NCBI GenBank assembly: GCA_964611345.1
Contig: CAZSYU010000004.1
Span: forward strand, 1 to 64,000
Source: JALZVT01 sp964611345
GTDB lineage: Bacteria; Pseudomonadota; Gammaproteobacteria; Pseudomonadales; Azotimanducaceae
Length of the DNA: 64,000 nt
Reading direction: 5' to 3'
This document shows positions 35,353-43,945 of the stretch, piece by piece. Position numbers and translations under genes: made by a program. A model generated the notes under the pieces. It was given only the letters and a program-made list of their open reading frames with translations. It did not search any database and had not been told where the DNA came from. Positions within the stretch are counted from its first letter, which is position 1. Every line of letters begins with the position of its first letter.

Positions 35353-37242
35353 TCATTCAGCCTGTGACGCTGGTGCAACACGCAGCACTTCCGCAATGGT
35401 GGTATAACCGGCGCCCACTTTCTGCGCACCGGCAAGGCGCAGAGAACGCATGCCTTCCTTAAATCCCTGGGTGCGAAGAGCATCCAACGACAGCTCATCA
35501 ACAACCGTAGCCTGCACTTTCTCAGTCATAGGCAACAGTTCATAAATACCCATCCGGCCGAGATAGCCGGTATCTCGACACTCAAGGCAACCTACAGGTC
35601 CAAACACGCGCTCTGGTGGTTTCGCTTTGAAGGGCTGGACCAGCAACTTCCAGGCTTCTTCATCAGGCGCCTCTGGTGCCTTGCAATGGGGACAGAGCGT
35701 ACGCACCAGACGTTGCGCCATAATGCCAAGCACCGTGGCCTTGATCATGTACGACGGTACACCAAGATCGAGCAACCGGGTTACCGCCGTGGGTGCATCA
35801 TTGGTGTGCAGGGTAGAAATCACCAGGTGTCCGGTCAGTGCAGCCTGAATGGCCATTTCGGCCGTTTCAAGATCGCGGATTTCGCCCACCATGATGATGT
35901 CAGGGTCTTGCCGCAGCAATGCGCGCACACCACTGGCAAAACTCAACTCAATATTTTTTTGCACCTGCATTTGGTTAAACGCTGGCTCAACCATCTCGAT
36001 GGGATCTTCGATGGTACAAACGTTAACCTTCGAGGTAGCGAGCTGCTTCAACGTGGAGTAGAGCGTGGTTGTTTTTCCCGAACCCGTTGGCCCGGTTACG
36101 AGGATGATCCCGTTAGGCTGTCCCGTCATGTCCTTCCAGCGCTGTTGATCTTCGCCGGCCAAACCAAGCTCTTCCTGGGTCCGCAGCAGCACATCAGGAT
36201 CAAAGATACGCATGACCATCTTTTCGCCGAAGGCCGTTGGTAGTGTCGACAACCGCAGTTCGACTTCGTCATTCTCTGGATTTATGGTTTTAACCCGGCC
36301 GTCTTGCGGACGACGCTTTTCTGCAACGTCCATGCGACCCAGAATTTTCAGCCGGCTGGTAACCGCCGCGTTAACTACCGCAGGTAGTTCGTACACGTGA
36401 TGCAATACGCCGTCAATACGGAAGCGGATGAGGCCCATCTCGCGGCGCGGCTCGATGTGAATATCACTAGCCCGCTGCTCGAAAGCGTACTGCAACAACC
36501 AATCGACAATATTAACAATATGCGCATCGTTGGCCTCGGGGGACTTCATCTGTCCCAGCTCGAGCATTTGTTCGAGGTTGCCCACACCAGATAGCTCGAG
36601 TCCAGCATCCTTCGCCTGGGTGACGCTGCGCGCTACGGTATAAAACTCGAGTTGAAATCTGCTGATGTCAGCGGGATTCGCAATCACTCGAGTGATCAAT
36701 CGACCACGCAAGGTCTGCGTCAACATGCCTTCCCAGCCATGCATGTAAGGCTGGGCAGAGGCAATAACCACCTCTTCATCATTTACCGCAACCGCGATAA
36801 TGCTATGCCGCTGGGCAAACGCGTAGGACATGACCTCAGTCACGCTGTTCACGTTGATTTTCAACGGGTCAATGTGAACAAATTCTTGCCCGGCTTGCAG
36901 CGCCAGTCGTTCGGTCAGGAGGTCGGTGGTTACCTTGTGGCCGGGCTTGTTGGCAAGATCGTACTCGCGTGCAGCCACAATCTCGAACGGGTGTTGCGAA
37001 AGTTCTTGCTTGGAGCGCGGAGCGATCAAGATGTCTTCTGCCTGACGCTGGGTGATCAGGCCCTCAATCACCAACTCTTCGAGCACCGTCGGCAAATCCA
37101 GCAGGCGTTCGGGGGCCGGCATCTTGTAGGTCGCGGCGCGTGGCTCGGCCTTGGGCGACGGCTCTACGGGGCTCTCGGAAATAGGTTCGGCCACAGGTAT
37201 GGGCACCGGTTGAGTCAGTGAAATGTCAGTAAAATCCAACAC
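35353..37242 (-). CDS. GspE/PilB-type secretion ATPase, orphan
   Basis: A 629-residue hexameric ATPase of the type II secretion/type IV pilus assembly superfamily. An N-terminal GSPII_E-like domain (about 60-210) is followed by the ATPase core: RASDIHIEPR, Walker A GPTGSGKTT, the Asp box (CTIEDPIEM), Walker B-like DPDIIMVGEIRD, the His box STLHTNDAP and a zinc-binding CPHC...CLEC tetracysteine. No secretion or pilus genes adjoin it, so the system it powers lies elsewhere or it acts alone. The start codon is GTG with no clear ribosome binding site. The N-terminal Pro/Glu-rich tail of about 40 residues is unusual. Confidence 0.88.
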   Translation of the reverse strand: MLDFTDISLTQPVPIPVAEPISESPVEPSPKAEPRAATYKMPAPERLLDLPTVLEELVIEGLITQRQAEDILIAPRSKQELSQHPFEIVAAREYDLANKPGHKVTTDLLTERLALQAGQEFVHIDPLKINVNSVTEVMSYAFAQRHSIIAVAVNDEEVVIASAQPYMHGWEGMLTQTLRGRLITRVIANPADISRFQLEFYTVARSVTQAKDAGLELSGVGNLEQMLELGQMKSPEANDAHIVNIVDWLLQYAFEQRASDIHIEPRREMGLIRFRIDGVLHHVYELPAVVNAAVTSRLKILGRMDVAEKRRPQDGRVKTINPENDEVELRLSTLPTAFGEKMVMRIFDPDVLLRTQEELGLAGEDQQRWKDMTGQPNGIILVTGPTGSGKTTTLYSTLKQLATSKVNVCTIEDPIEMVEPAFNQMQVQKNIELSFASGVRALLRQDPDIIMVGEIRDLETAEMAIQAALTGHLVISTLHTNDAPTAVTRLLDLGVPSYMIKATVLGIMAQRLVRTLCPHCKAPEAPDEEAWKLLVQPFKAKPPERVFGPVGCLECRDTGYLGRMGIYELLPMTEKVQATVVDELSLDALRTQGFKEGMRSLRLAGAQKVGAGYTTIAEVLRVAPASQAE

Positions 37243-37332
37243 TTAAGCATTTGCAAGGCAACTCAGGCAGCGGCTTACAAGGGTTAGACCCAGGTCACGA
37301 AACCATGCAGAATGATTGCCCAACAGAGACAA

Positions 37333-38526
37333 ATGCCCATGACTTCAGCTGCCCAGCCAAAGAGCCTGCCTCGGTTCGAACAGATGCTCGAAACGCTGGT
37401 GCAAACACCATCCGTGAGCTGCACCAACGCTCAGTACGATCGCAGCAACATAGAAGTAATCAACCATCTTGCCAATTGGTTGGCCGATATGGGCTTCGAC
37501 ACCCAGGTTCAGGAAGTGCCGGAAACACCCGGCAAAGCCAACCTCATCGCCACTGCCGGGCAGCAAAGCAGTGATGATCCGAGCACTCCGGCGACTGGCC
37601 TGGTATTGGCTGGACACACAGATACCGTACCCTGCAACGAAGCGCAGTGGCAGCGTGAACCCTTCGCACTGACCAACGCGGACAACCGGTTTTACGGGCT
37701 CGGTAGCTGCGACATGAAGGGCTTCTTTCCAGTGGCTCTGCAGGCACTCGCCAGACACGACCTTAACCAACTCACCGCGCCCGTAACGGTCGTCGCCACC
37801 GCTGACGAGGAATCATCAATGGCTGGTGCTCGCCACCTGCAAGCCAGTCGCGCCGTACAGGCTCGGGCCTGTGTTGTTGGTGAGCCCACCAGCCTGCAAC
37901 CCGTTTATGGGCACAAAGGCGTCATCTTTATGAGCATTACGCTCCGCGGTGCCTCTGGCCACTCATCTAACCCCGCGCTTGGGGTAAATGCTTTGGATGC
38001 CATGCACGCTGTGATGGCCGAACTCATCGACTTTCGCCAGGAGCTTGCCAGCAAGTGGCAAAACCCGGGATTCGCAGTCAGCGTACCTACCTTAAACCTT
38101 GGGTGTATGAGCGCGGGCGATAACCCCAATCGAATCTGCGATCACGCGCAGTTGCAGATCGATCTGCGCCTACTGCCTGGCATGGATGGCGACGCTATCG
38201 TTGCCGAGCTAAAGAAGCGCCTTAACACCGTGGCCGAACGCGAAAACACGCCTCTGACCTTAAACCAGTTCAACAACGCCCCGGCACTTGCCACACAGAG
38301 CGACAGCGAGCTTGTGCGCTATCTTGAAGGTGCCTCAAGCAAACAAGCTGGAACCGTTGCGTACGGTACCGAAGGCCCCTTCTTCGATGCGCTCGGCATG
38401 GACACCGTAGTGTTCGGTCCCGGCTCCATAGACCAGGCCCATCAGCCAAACGAGTACCTCGCCCACGAGCAGATCAGACCTGCGATAGACATGTTGGCTG
38501 GTCTCGTCAATCACTACTGTCGCTAA
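37333..38526 (+). CDS. argE: Acetylornithine deacetylase
   Basis: An M20-family zinc hydrolase that releases ornithine from N-acetylornithine in arginine synthesis. Metal-site features are VLAGHTDTVP (His, Asp), YGLGSCDMKGFF (bridging Asp) and ATADEESSMAGAR (catalytic Glu pair). KGVIFMSITLRGASGHSS lies in the dimerisation insert, and AYGTEGPFFDALGMDTVVFGPG carries a late ligand region. About 397 residues from the ATG at 37333, which follows AGAGACAA; ATGs at 37312 and 37339 are alternatives. The gene is followed after 20 bp by argA. Confidence 0.93.
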   Translation: MPMTSAAQPKSLPRFEQMLETLVQTPSVSCTNAQYDRSNIEVINHLANWLADMGFDTQVQEVPETPGKANLIATAGQQSSDDPSTPATGLVLAGHTDTVPCNEAQWQREPFALTNADNRFYGLGSCDMKGFFPVALQALARHDLNQLTAPVTVVATADEESSMAGARHLQASRAVQARACVVGEPTSLQPVYGHKGVIFMSITLRGASGHSSNPALGVNALDAMHAVMAELIDFRQELASKWQNPGFAVSVPTLNLGCMSAGDNPNRICDHAQLQIDLRLLPGMDGDAIVAELKKRLNTVAERENTPLTLNQFNNAPALATQSDSELVRYLEGASSKQAGTVAYGTEGPFFDALGMDTVVFGPGSIDQAHQPNEYLAHEQIRPAIDMLAGLVNHYCR

Positions 38527-38546
38527 CTGACTGTGTTAACTCTATT

Positions 38547-39860
38547 GTGAAAAACTTCGCCAACTGGTTCAGGGAAACTACGCCCTACATTAGCGCGCAC
38601 CGCGGCAAGACCTTTGTGGTGTCTTTGCCGGGCGAGGCTCTCGCGCATACCAACCTGACCAGCATCGTGCACGACATGGCCCTGCTTAGCGTTATCGGTG
38701 TTCGTATCGTTATAGTGCATGGTGCCCGCCCCCAACTGGATGCGGTACTGGGCCCAACTGCCGCTGGTGCTGCGCGCATAACGCGTGAAGCTGATCTACC
38801 AGAGGTAACTACACAGATAGCGAAATTGCGAGCTCTACTTGAGGCAAGATTCTCGGCAGGTTTACCTGGTAGCCCGCTGCACAACACCCAAATCAACCTG
38901 GTGAGCGGAAACTTTGTTGTCGCCAAACCTGTGGGTGTGCGCGATGGTGTCAACCATGAGTTTACCGGCCAGGTGCGATCATTGAAGACAACTCCTATCA
39001 AGCAAGCGCTCGACAACGGTGCGATCGTGCTGCTTTCCCCTGCTGGCAATTCTCCCGCTGGTCAACTGTATAACTTGTCAGCTGAAGAACTCGCCGCCGA
39101 AACGGCAATGGCGCTTAACGCCGATAAGCTCATCACCTTCGCAGAACAGGCGTACATAAGGGATAAAGCCGGCAACGATCTCGCAGAACTGACACCCGGC
39201 CAACTCGACACCCTGCTGGATGATATGTCTGCAGATGATCCTGCCCGCCGGCGTCTCACGGCAATGCTCACCGCCTGCCGGCATGGTGTGCCACGCTGTC
39301 CGCAGGTGAGCTACGCCGACGATGGCTCACTGCTCGCAGAGCTGTTCACCGCTGACGGCCGCGGTTCGCAACTTAGTGAAGAGCTGTACCGTTACGTTCG
39401 TTCTGCAACAGCGGATGATCTATCCGCCATCGTTGCGCTGATTCGACCGCTGGAACAGCAAGGCCTGCTTGTTCGGCGTTCACGCGCAAAACTCGAACGC
39501 GATGTGGAATCCTTTTTAGTAGCGGAAGTCGACAGCGCCGTTGCAGGTTGCTGTGCGCTATATCCGTTCGCACCTGAACCGGGCGAGAAATCGGGCGGTA
39601 TGATGGAACTCGCCTGCTTTGCCGCGCGCCCAAACCAACCCTTTGCGCGAGCGCCAGTTGGCGAACAGCTACTCGCCGCGGCAGAGAACCATGCGCAACA
39701 ACAGGCCATGAGCGCCCTGTTTGTGCTCACCACCACCGCCCAGGACTGGTTCATAGAGCATGGCTTTACTCCGTGTGAATTAGCTGATCTGCCGCCGGAA
39801 CGAATAAAAAACCATGACAATTCGCGCGGCTCACACGCACTTGTGAAGACCCTAAAGTAA
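38547..39860 (+). CDS. argA: N-acetylglutamate synthase
   Basis: First enzyme of arginine biosynthesis. It has 437 residues, as in E. coli and Pseudomonas ArgA. An N-terminal amino-acid-kinase domain (1-290) with GKTFVVSLPGEAL and VIGVRIVIVHGARPQLD is followed by a C-terminal GNAT acetyltransferase domain (about 295-437) with MMELACFAARPNQP and EHGFTPCELADLP. The kinase fold is the arginine-sensing part in this family. The start is GTG, 20 bp after argE, so co-transcription is likely. Confidence 0.95.
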   Translation: MKNFANWFRETTPYISAHRGKTFVVSLPGEALAHTNLTSIVHDMALLSVIGVRIVIVHGARPQLDAVLGPTAAGAARITREADLPEVTTQIAKLRALLEARFSAGLPGSPLHNTQINLVSGNFVVAKPVGVRDGVNHEFTGQVRSLKTTPIKQALDNGAIVLLSPAGNSPAGQLYNLSAEELAAETAMALNADKLITFAEQAYIRDKAGNDLAELTPGQLDTLLDDMSADDPARRRLTAMLTACRHGVPRCPQVSYADDGSLLAELFTADGRGSQLSEELYRYVRSATADDLSAIVALIRPLEQQGLLVRRSRAKLERDVESFLVAEVDSAVAGCCALYPFAPEPGEKSGGMMELACFAARPNQPFARAPVGEQLLAAAENHAQQQAMSALFVLTTTAQDWFIEHGFTPCELADLPPERIKNHDNSRGSHALVKTLK

Positions 39861-39895
39861 CCATCCAAAGCATCACAAGAACCTACAAGAGAGCT

Positions 39896-41572
39896 ATGAC
39901 AGACAACATGAAAGACAAACGGAAATACTCAGCGAAGGTCGTCGATGGCATCGAGCAAGCACCGAGTCGGGCCATGCTGCACGCCGTAGGTTTTGAGACT
40001 GCGGATTTCGACAAGGTACAGGTAGGTATTGCGTCAACCTGGAGCATGGTCACGCCGTGCAACATGCATATCAACGATCTCGCTGATGCAGCCTGCATGG
40101 GCGTGGACGAGGCCGGCGGTAAAAGCGTGCTGTTCAACACCATCACCGTATCTGACGGTATCTCTATGGGTACCCCAGGAATGCGTTATTCGCTGGTAAG
40201 CCGCGAGATTATCGCCGATTCCATCGAGGCCGTTGTTGGCGCACAGGGCTTTGACGGCTATGTCGCACTCGGCGGCTGTGACAAAAACATGCCCGCTTGC
40301 GCAATTGCCATGGCTCGCATGGATCGTCCCAGCGTGTTTGTTTACGGCGGCACCATTCAGATGGGTGCCGAGCGTCGCGACATCGTGTCGGTTTTTGAAG
40401 CTGTTGGCGGGCGCGCTGCAGGCAACGTGAGCGATAACGAACTAAAAGTTGTCGAGCAAACCGCGATTCCAGGGCCCGGTTCTTGCGGTGGTATGTATAC
40501 CGCTAACAGCATGGCCTCCGCGATCGAAGCGCTGGGTCTGTCGCTCCCCGGTAGCTCAGCCCAGGAAGCCGTTTCGCAACAGAAACGCAACGACAGCTAC
40601 AACGCGGGTGAAGCGGTGGTTAATCTCATCGAGAAAGACATCAAACCCAGCGATATTTTGACGCGCGAAGCGTTCGAGAATGCCATCACTGTTGTCATTG
40701 CGCTCGAAGGTTCAACAAACGCGGTTCTGCACCTGCTGGCTATCGCCCACGCCGCCAAAGTTGAACTGTCTATCGATGACTTCACCCGAATTGGCAAGAA
40801 CGTTCCTGTACTCGCCGACATGCGCCCAGCCGGTGAGTACTCAATGTCCGAACTCATCGAGGTTGGCGGCATTCAGCCATTAATGAAAATGCTGTTGGAA
40901 AAAGGCTTGCTGCACGGTGACTGCATGACGGTCACCGGCAAAACTCTCGCTGAAAACCTGGCAAGCGTTCGCCATTACCCTGCTGACCAAAAAGTGATCC
41001 GCCCTTTTGACAACCCGGTAAAACCCGATAGCCACCTGGTTATCTTGTACGGCAACCTCGCCCCGGGCGGCGCCGTGGCCAAAATTACGGGCCATGAAGG
41101 TTTGCAGTTCACAGGTACCGCGCGCGTCTATCACGGCGAAGAGGCCGCAATGCAGGCCATCATGGATAGTAAAATTGGCAAAGGCGACATCGTTGTTGTG
41201 CGTTACGAAGGTCCAAAAGGCGGACCCGGCATGCGCGAGATGCTCTCACCAACCAGCGCGATCAATGGCCAGGGTCTGTCGCAAGATGTTGCGCTCATTA
41301 CCGATGGTCGCTTCAGCGGGGGGTCACACGGATTTGTGATTGGTCACGTTACACCAGAAGCGTTTGAGGGTGGTCCCATTGCTCTGGTGGAAGAAGGTGA
41401 CAAGATCACCGTCGACGCAGAGAAGTGTGAGATCAATGTTGCCGTTTCAGACGATGAACTCGCCGCCAGGAAAGCCAGGTGGCAGGCCCCGCCGGTCTAC
41501 ACGGATCGGGGTGCACTGGCGAAGTATGCAAAGCTTGTGAGTTCTGCGAGCACAGGCGCAGTGACGGACTAG
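39896..41572 (+). CDS. ilvD: Dihydroxy-acid dehydratase
   Basis: Third common step of branched-chain amino acid synthesis, using an iron-sulfur cluster. Cysteine motifs are TPCNMHINDL, GGCDKNMPAC and GPGSCGGMYTANSM; a C-terminal GRFSGGSHGFVIGH lies near the active site. It has 558 residues, shorter than the 616-residue E. coli enzyme and like the shorter IlvD form found in many other bacteria; that form usually carries a [2Fe-2S] cluster, which is inferred here, not shown. ATG 39896 follows AGAGAG. The 35-bp gap from argA suggests possible readthrough. Convergent with the zinc-ribbon gene, 10 bp apart. Confidence 0.95.
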   Translation: MTDNMKDKRKYSAKVVDGIEQAPSRAMLHAVGFETADFDKVQVGIASTWSMVTPCNMHINDLADAACMGVDEAGGKSVLFNTITVSDGISMGTPGMRYSLVSREIIADSIEAVVGAQGFDGYVALGGCDKNMPACAIAMARMDRPSVFVYGGTIQMGAERRDIVSVFEAVGGRAAGNVSDNELKVVEQTAIPGPGSCGGMYTANSMASAIEALGLSLPGSSAQEAVSQQKRNDSYNAGEAVVNLIEKDIKPSDILTREAFENAITVVIALEGSTNAVLHLLAIAHAAKVELSIDDFTRIGKNVPVLADMRPAGEYSMSELIEVGGIQPLMKMLLEKGLLHGDCMTVTGKTLAENLASVRHYPADQKVIRPFDNPVKPDSHLVILYGNLAPGGAVAKITGHEGLQFTGTARVYHGEEAAMQAIMDSKIGKGDIVVVRYEGPKGGPGMREMLSPTSAINGQGLSQDVALITDGRFSGGSHGFVIGHVTPEAFEGGPIALVEEGDKITVDAEKCEINVAVSDDELAARKARWQAPPVYTDRGALAKYAKLVSSASTGAVTD

Positions 41573-41582
41573 GTTATTAGAT

Positions 41583-42119
41583 CTAGTCGCTACGTAAATA
41601 GCGCAATGCCTGCTCTTTTGCCGGGTGCTCAGACAGCCAGTCGCGAAATTCTTTCAGGCGTGACAAGTCGTCTCCGAACAGTGTTCGCAACCGCTCGTCG
41701 CGCATGGTCGCAACCGTCTGGGCTCGTACTGCCTTTTGCCAGGGGTCAGTCACAATGTCGGCCAGCTTACCCTGCAACTGCAATGCGCCAAGCAGTTGCC
41801 ACTCGCCAGCATCGAGCCAGGCATCGTGGCACGTCATGCACACGTCGACCTTGTTGGCCGTTGCGCCACTGATACTGTACTTGGTCATAATGTGGGAACA
41901 CTTGGTGCAAAGTAACGCCTGGGCATTGCCCTCGATCAGGCTCGCTGTCTCGCCTTCGCCATGCACAGGGTCCTCATCATCCACTCGCGTCTCGGCCCAA
42001 TTGCGATAGGTTAATAGATCAATCAGCACACCATGACAAACCGTACAGGTATACGCGGGCAAGCCAGCGTGTAATCGAGTAGGTTTTAGGGGCTGATCGG
42101 TGCAGGCAGGACAGTTCAT
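41583..42119 (-). CDS. Zinc-ribbon protein with two TFIIB-like ribbons
   Basis: A 178-residue cytoplasmic protein. The N-terminal ribbon has CPAC...CTVC within the first 35 residues. A second ribbon has CTKC...CMTC near 70-100. The helical C-terminus ends with SEHPAKEQALRYLRSD. The cysteine spacing and the VLIDLL block resemble zf-TFIIB small-protein families, but the function is unknown. It overlaps the Lin0512-family gene upstream by 4 bp (ATGA), so the two are translationally coupled. Confidence 0.8.
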   Translation of the reverse strand: MNCPACTDQPLKPTRLHAGLPAYTCTVCHGVLIDLLTYRNWAETRVDDEDPVHGEGETASLIEGNAQALLCTKCSHIMTKYSISGATANKVDVCMTCHDAWLDAGEWQLLGALQLQGKLADIVTDPWQKAVRAQTVATMRDERLRTLFGDDLSRLKEFRDWLSEHPAKEQALRYLRSD

Positions 42120-42481
42120 TTTTCGCCCTCGCCGGCGTCACTATCGTCATCAAAACTCACGAGCACCGCGGCATTGGCAATCACCATGGCATCGCTACCA
42201 CGGTCGTCGGGCACCTCCAGGCCACCCTCGACTACCTTAACGCTCACCTGACCATGCGGGAGCTCTGCGGCAACGACCTCCTTGTCGACAGCTGCAGGAT
42301 TCGGTACGCCAATGTTCACCTCAACATGCATCTCGTCCACCGACTTGTTCAGCAAGCGAAAGAAACCAATGCTGCTATGTCGGATCGCATCGGAAACAGC
42401 GCGACAGGCTGCCCGCGTATAGTCCCGACCGTGCACGTCCACACCCATGCCCATTTCAGTTAAACAGCGAACAAGCGCCAT
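42116..42481 (-). CDS. Lin0512 family protein
   Basis: A 121-residue protein resembling the Lin0512 family: GMGVDVHGRDYTRAACRAVSDAI with the conserved HGxDxTxAA-type motif, then VNIGVPNPAAVDKE and an acidic tail. Family function is unknown. ATG start; it shares ATGA with the zinc-ribbon gene downstream and lies 27 bp after the VanZ-like gene. A hemE-linked operon is suggested by context only. Confidence 0.75.
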   Translation of the reverse strand: MALVRCLTEMGMGVDVHGRDYTRAACRAVSDAIRHSSIGFFRLLNKSVDEMHVEVNIGVPNPAAVDKEVVAAELPHGQVSVKVVEGGLEVPDDRGSDAMVIANAAVLVSFDDDSDAGEGEK

Positions 42482-42508
42482 ACCCTTCTCCCCTATGGTG
42501 ACCTGAAC

Positions 42509-42880
42509 CTATAGCCTAACTATCCGCAAGAACAGGCGCCAAACTTTTTCGCCCCAAAAATGGTGCGCAAGCAAACCCATACTGATACCCAGCAAATCGA
42601 TGCCAAAATCGCCCCACTCCGCTTGCCTGGCAGGTAAAAAACTCTGAGTGATCTCGAGAAAACCACCGTAGGCTGCCAGCAACAGCACAACAGCTCCTAT
42701 AGACAATGGGACATGAGAAATACGCAATGCGGCAGTCAGGTAAACGAATGCGAACAGGTGCAGGGTGATGTCACTCACCTTCGGCCCCACAGCGGGTAGA
42801 CCTCGACCGAGCGCCGCCCAGGTACAAATCAAGAGGGGTAACCAGAACGCAATACGGCGCAACACCAGTTCTTTATTCAT
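42509..42880 (-). CDS. VanZ-like integral membrane protein
   Basis: A 123-residue membrane protein with about four helices: FWLPLLICTWAAL, LHLFAFVYLTAALR, IGAVVLLLAAYGGFLEITQ and GIDLLGISMGLLAHHF. The GGFLEITQSFLPARQAEWGDFGID block, with conserved Glu, Gln, Arg and Asp, is typical of VanZ-like proteins, whose activity is not well defined (VanZ confers low-level teicoplanin resistance). It lies 27 bp downstream of hemE on the same strand. Confidence 0.82.
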   Translation of the reverse strand: MNKELVLRRIAFWLPLLICTWAALGRGLPAVGPKVSDITLHLFAFVYLTAALRISHVPLSIGAVVLLLAAYGGFLEITQSFLPARQAEWGDFGIDLLGISMGLLAHHFWGEKVWRLFLRIVRL

Positions 42881-42907
42881 GCGCGCCGCCTTGGTTGAGC
42901 CCGGAGC

Positions 42908-43933
42908 CTAGCGAGCGCTCTGTTGTTGCACAAAGTCGACGAGGTGTTTGACGTTCGCTACCGGTGTTTCCGGAATAATGCCGTGCCCAAGGTTGAAGAT
43001 GTGGCCTGGCCTGTTACCTACCTCATCGAGAATCGCACCAGCTTGCGCCGACACGGTAGCCTTATCGGCGCAGAGCACGATGGGATCCATGTTGCCCTGA
43101 ATCGCTCTACATCCCAGACCATTCCAGGTCCTCGTTAACGGCGTACGCCAGTCGAGCGCCAATACATCTGGTGCCGCTTCGTTAAGGGCCTCGAGCAGGT
43201 GCCCGTTGCCCGTACCAAAATAGATAATCGGTACTTGCCCGCGCAACTTATCGATCAATGCCTTGGTATGGGGCAATGCAAAACTCCGGAAATCTGCTAC
43301 CGACAGACTGCCCACCCAGGTATCAAATATTTGAATGGCGTCAACGCCTGCATCAATCTGCAACTGCAAGTAGCTAGCCAACGAATCCGTCAGTTTTGCC
43401 ATCAGTGCATGCCACGCATCCGGAGCCTGATACATCAGCTTTTTAACGTGCACGTAGTTGCGCGAACCCTTGCCCTCCACCGCATATGACGCGAGCGTAA
43501 AAGGCGCGCCTGCAAAGCCAATGAGCGCAATTTCTGCGGGCAAATCACCAAGAATGTTGCTGACGGTATCCGCGATGTAGGGCGTTCCCTCACGCGCCTC
43601 AAGCATTCGCAGTGCCTCGATATCTTTGGGTGTTCGCACCGGGTTATCAAATACCGGGCCCACTCCCTCCTTATACTCAAGATCCAGCCCCATCGGCACC
43701 AGAATTGGCAGTAAGTCAGCAAACATAATCGCCGCGTCAACCCCAAGTATGCGCTGGGCATCCAGGGTTGCCTGGGCAGACATTTCAGGGTTGGTAAAAA
43801 AGTCGAGGCTTTTAGTTTTACCCTTTAGTGCGTGGTATTCGGGCATATACCGGCCCGCCTGGCGATTGAGCCATATCGGTGTATGTGGAACTTCGCGACC
43901 GTGACAGGCCTCGATAAAAATTTTCTCTGACAT
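42908..43933 (-). CDS. hemE: Uroporphyrinogen decarboxylase
   Basis: Converts uroporphyrinogen III to coproporphyrinogen III in heme synthesis. It has 341 residues. Signatures are PIWLNRQAGRYMPEY at the N-terminus, FADLLPILVPMGL, the LIGFAGAPFTLASYAVEG block and a C-terminal FNLGHGIIPETP with the catalytic His region. It lies 12 bp downstream of the class III cyclase gene, in the same leftward direction. Heme demand of the cytochrome operon nearby could be relevant, but hemE is a housekeeping gene. Confidence 0.96.
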   Translation of the reverse strand: MSEKIFIEACHGREVPHTPIWLNRQAGRYMPEYHALKGKTKSLDFFTNPEMSAQATLDAQRILGVDAAIMFADLLPILVPMGLDLEYKEGVGPVFDNPVRTPKDIEALRMLEAREGTPYIADTVSNILGDLPAEIALIGFAGAPFTLASYAVEGKGSRNYVHVKKLMYQAPDAWHALMAKLTDSLASYLQLQIDAGVDAIQIFDTWVGSLSVADFRSFALPHTKALIDKLRGQVPIIYFGTGNGHLLEALNEAAPDVLALDWRTPLTRTWNGLGCRAIQGNMDPIVLCADKATVSAQAGAILDEVGNRPGHIFNLGHGIIPETPVANVKHLVDFVQQQSAR

Positions 43934-43945
43934 AACAGAAGGGAT

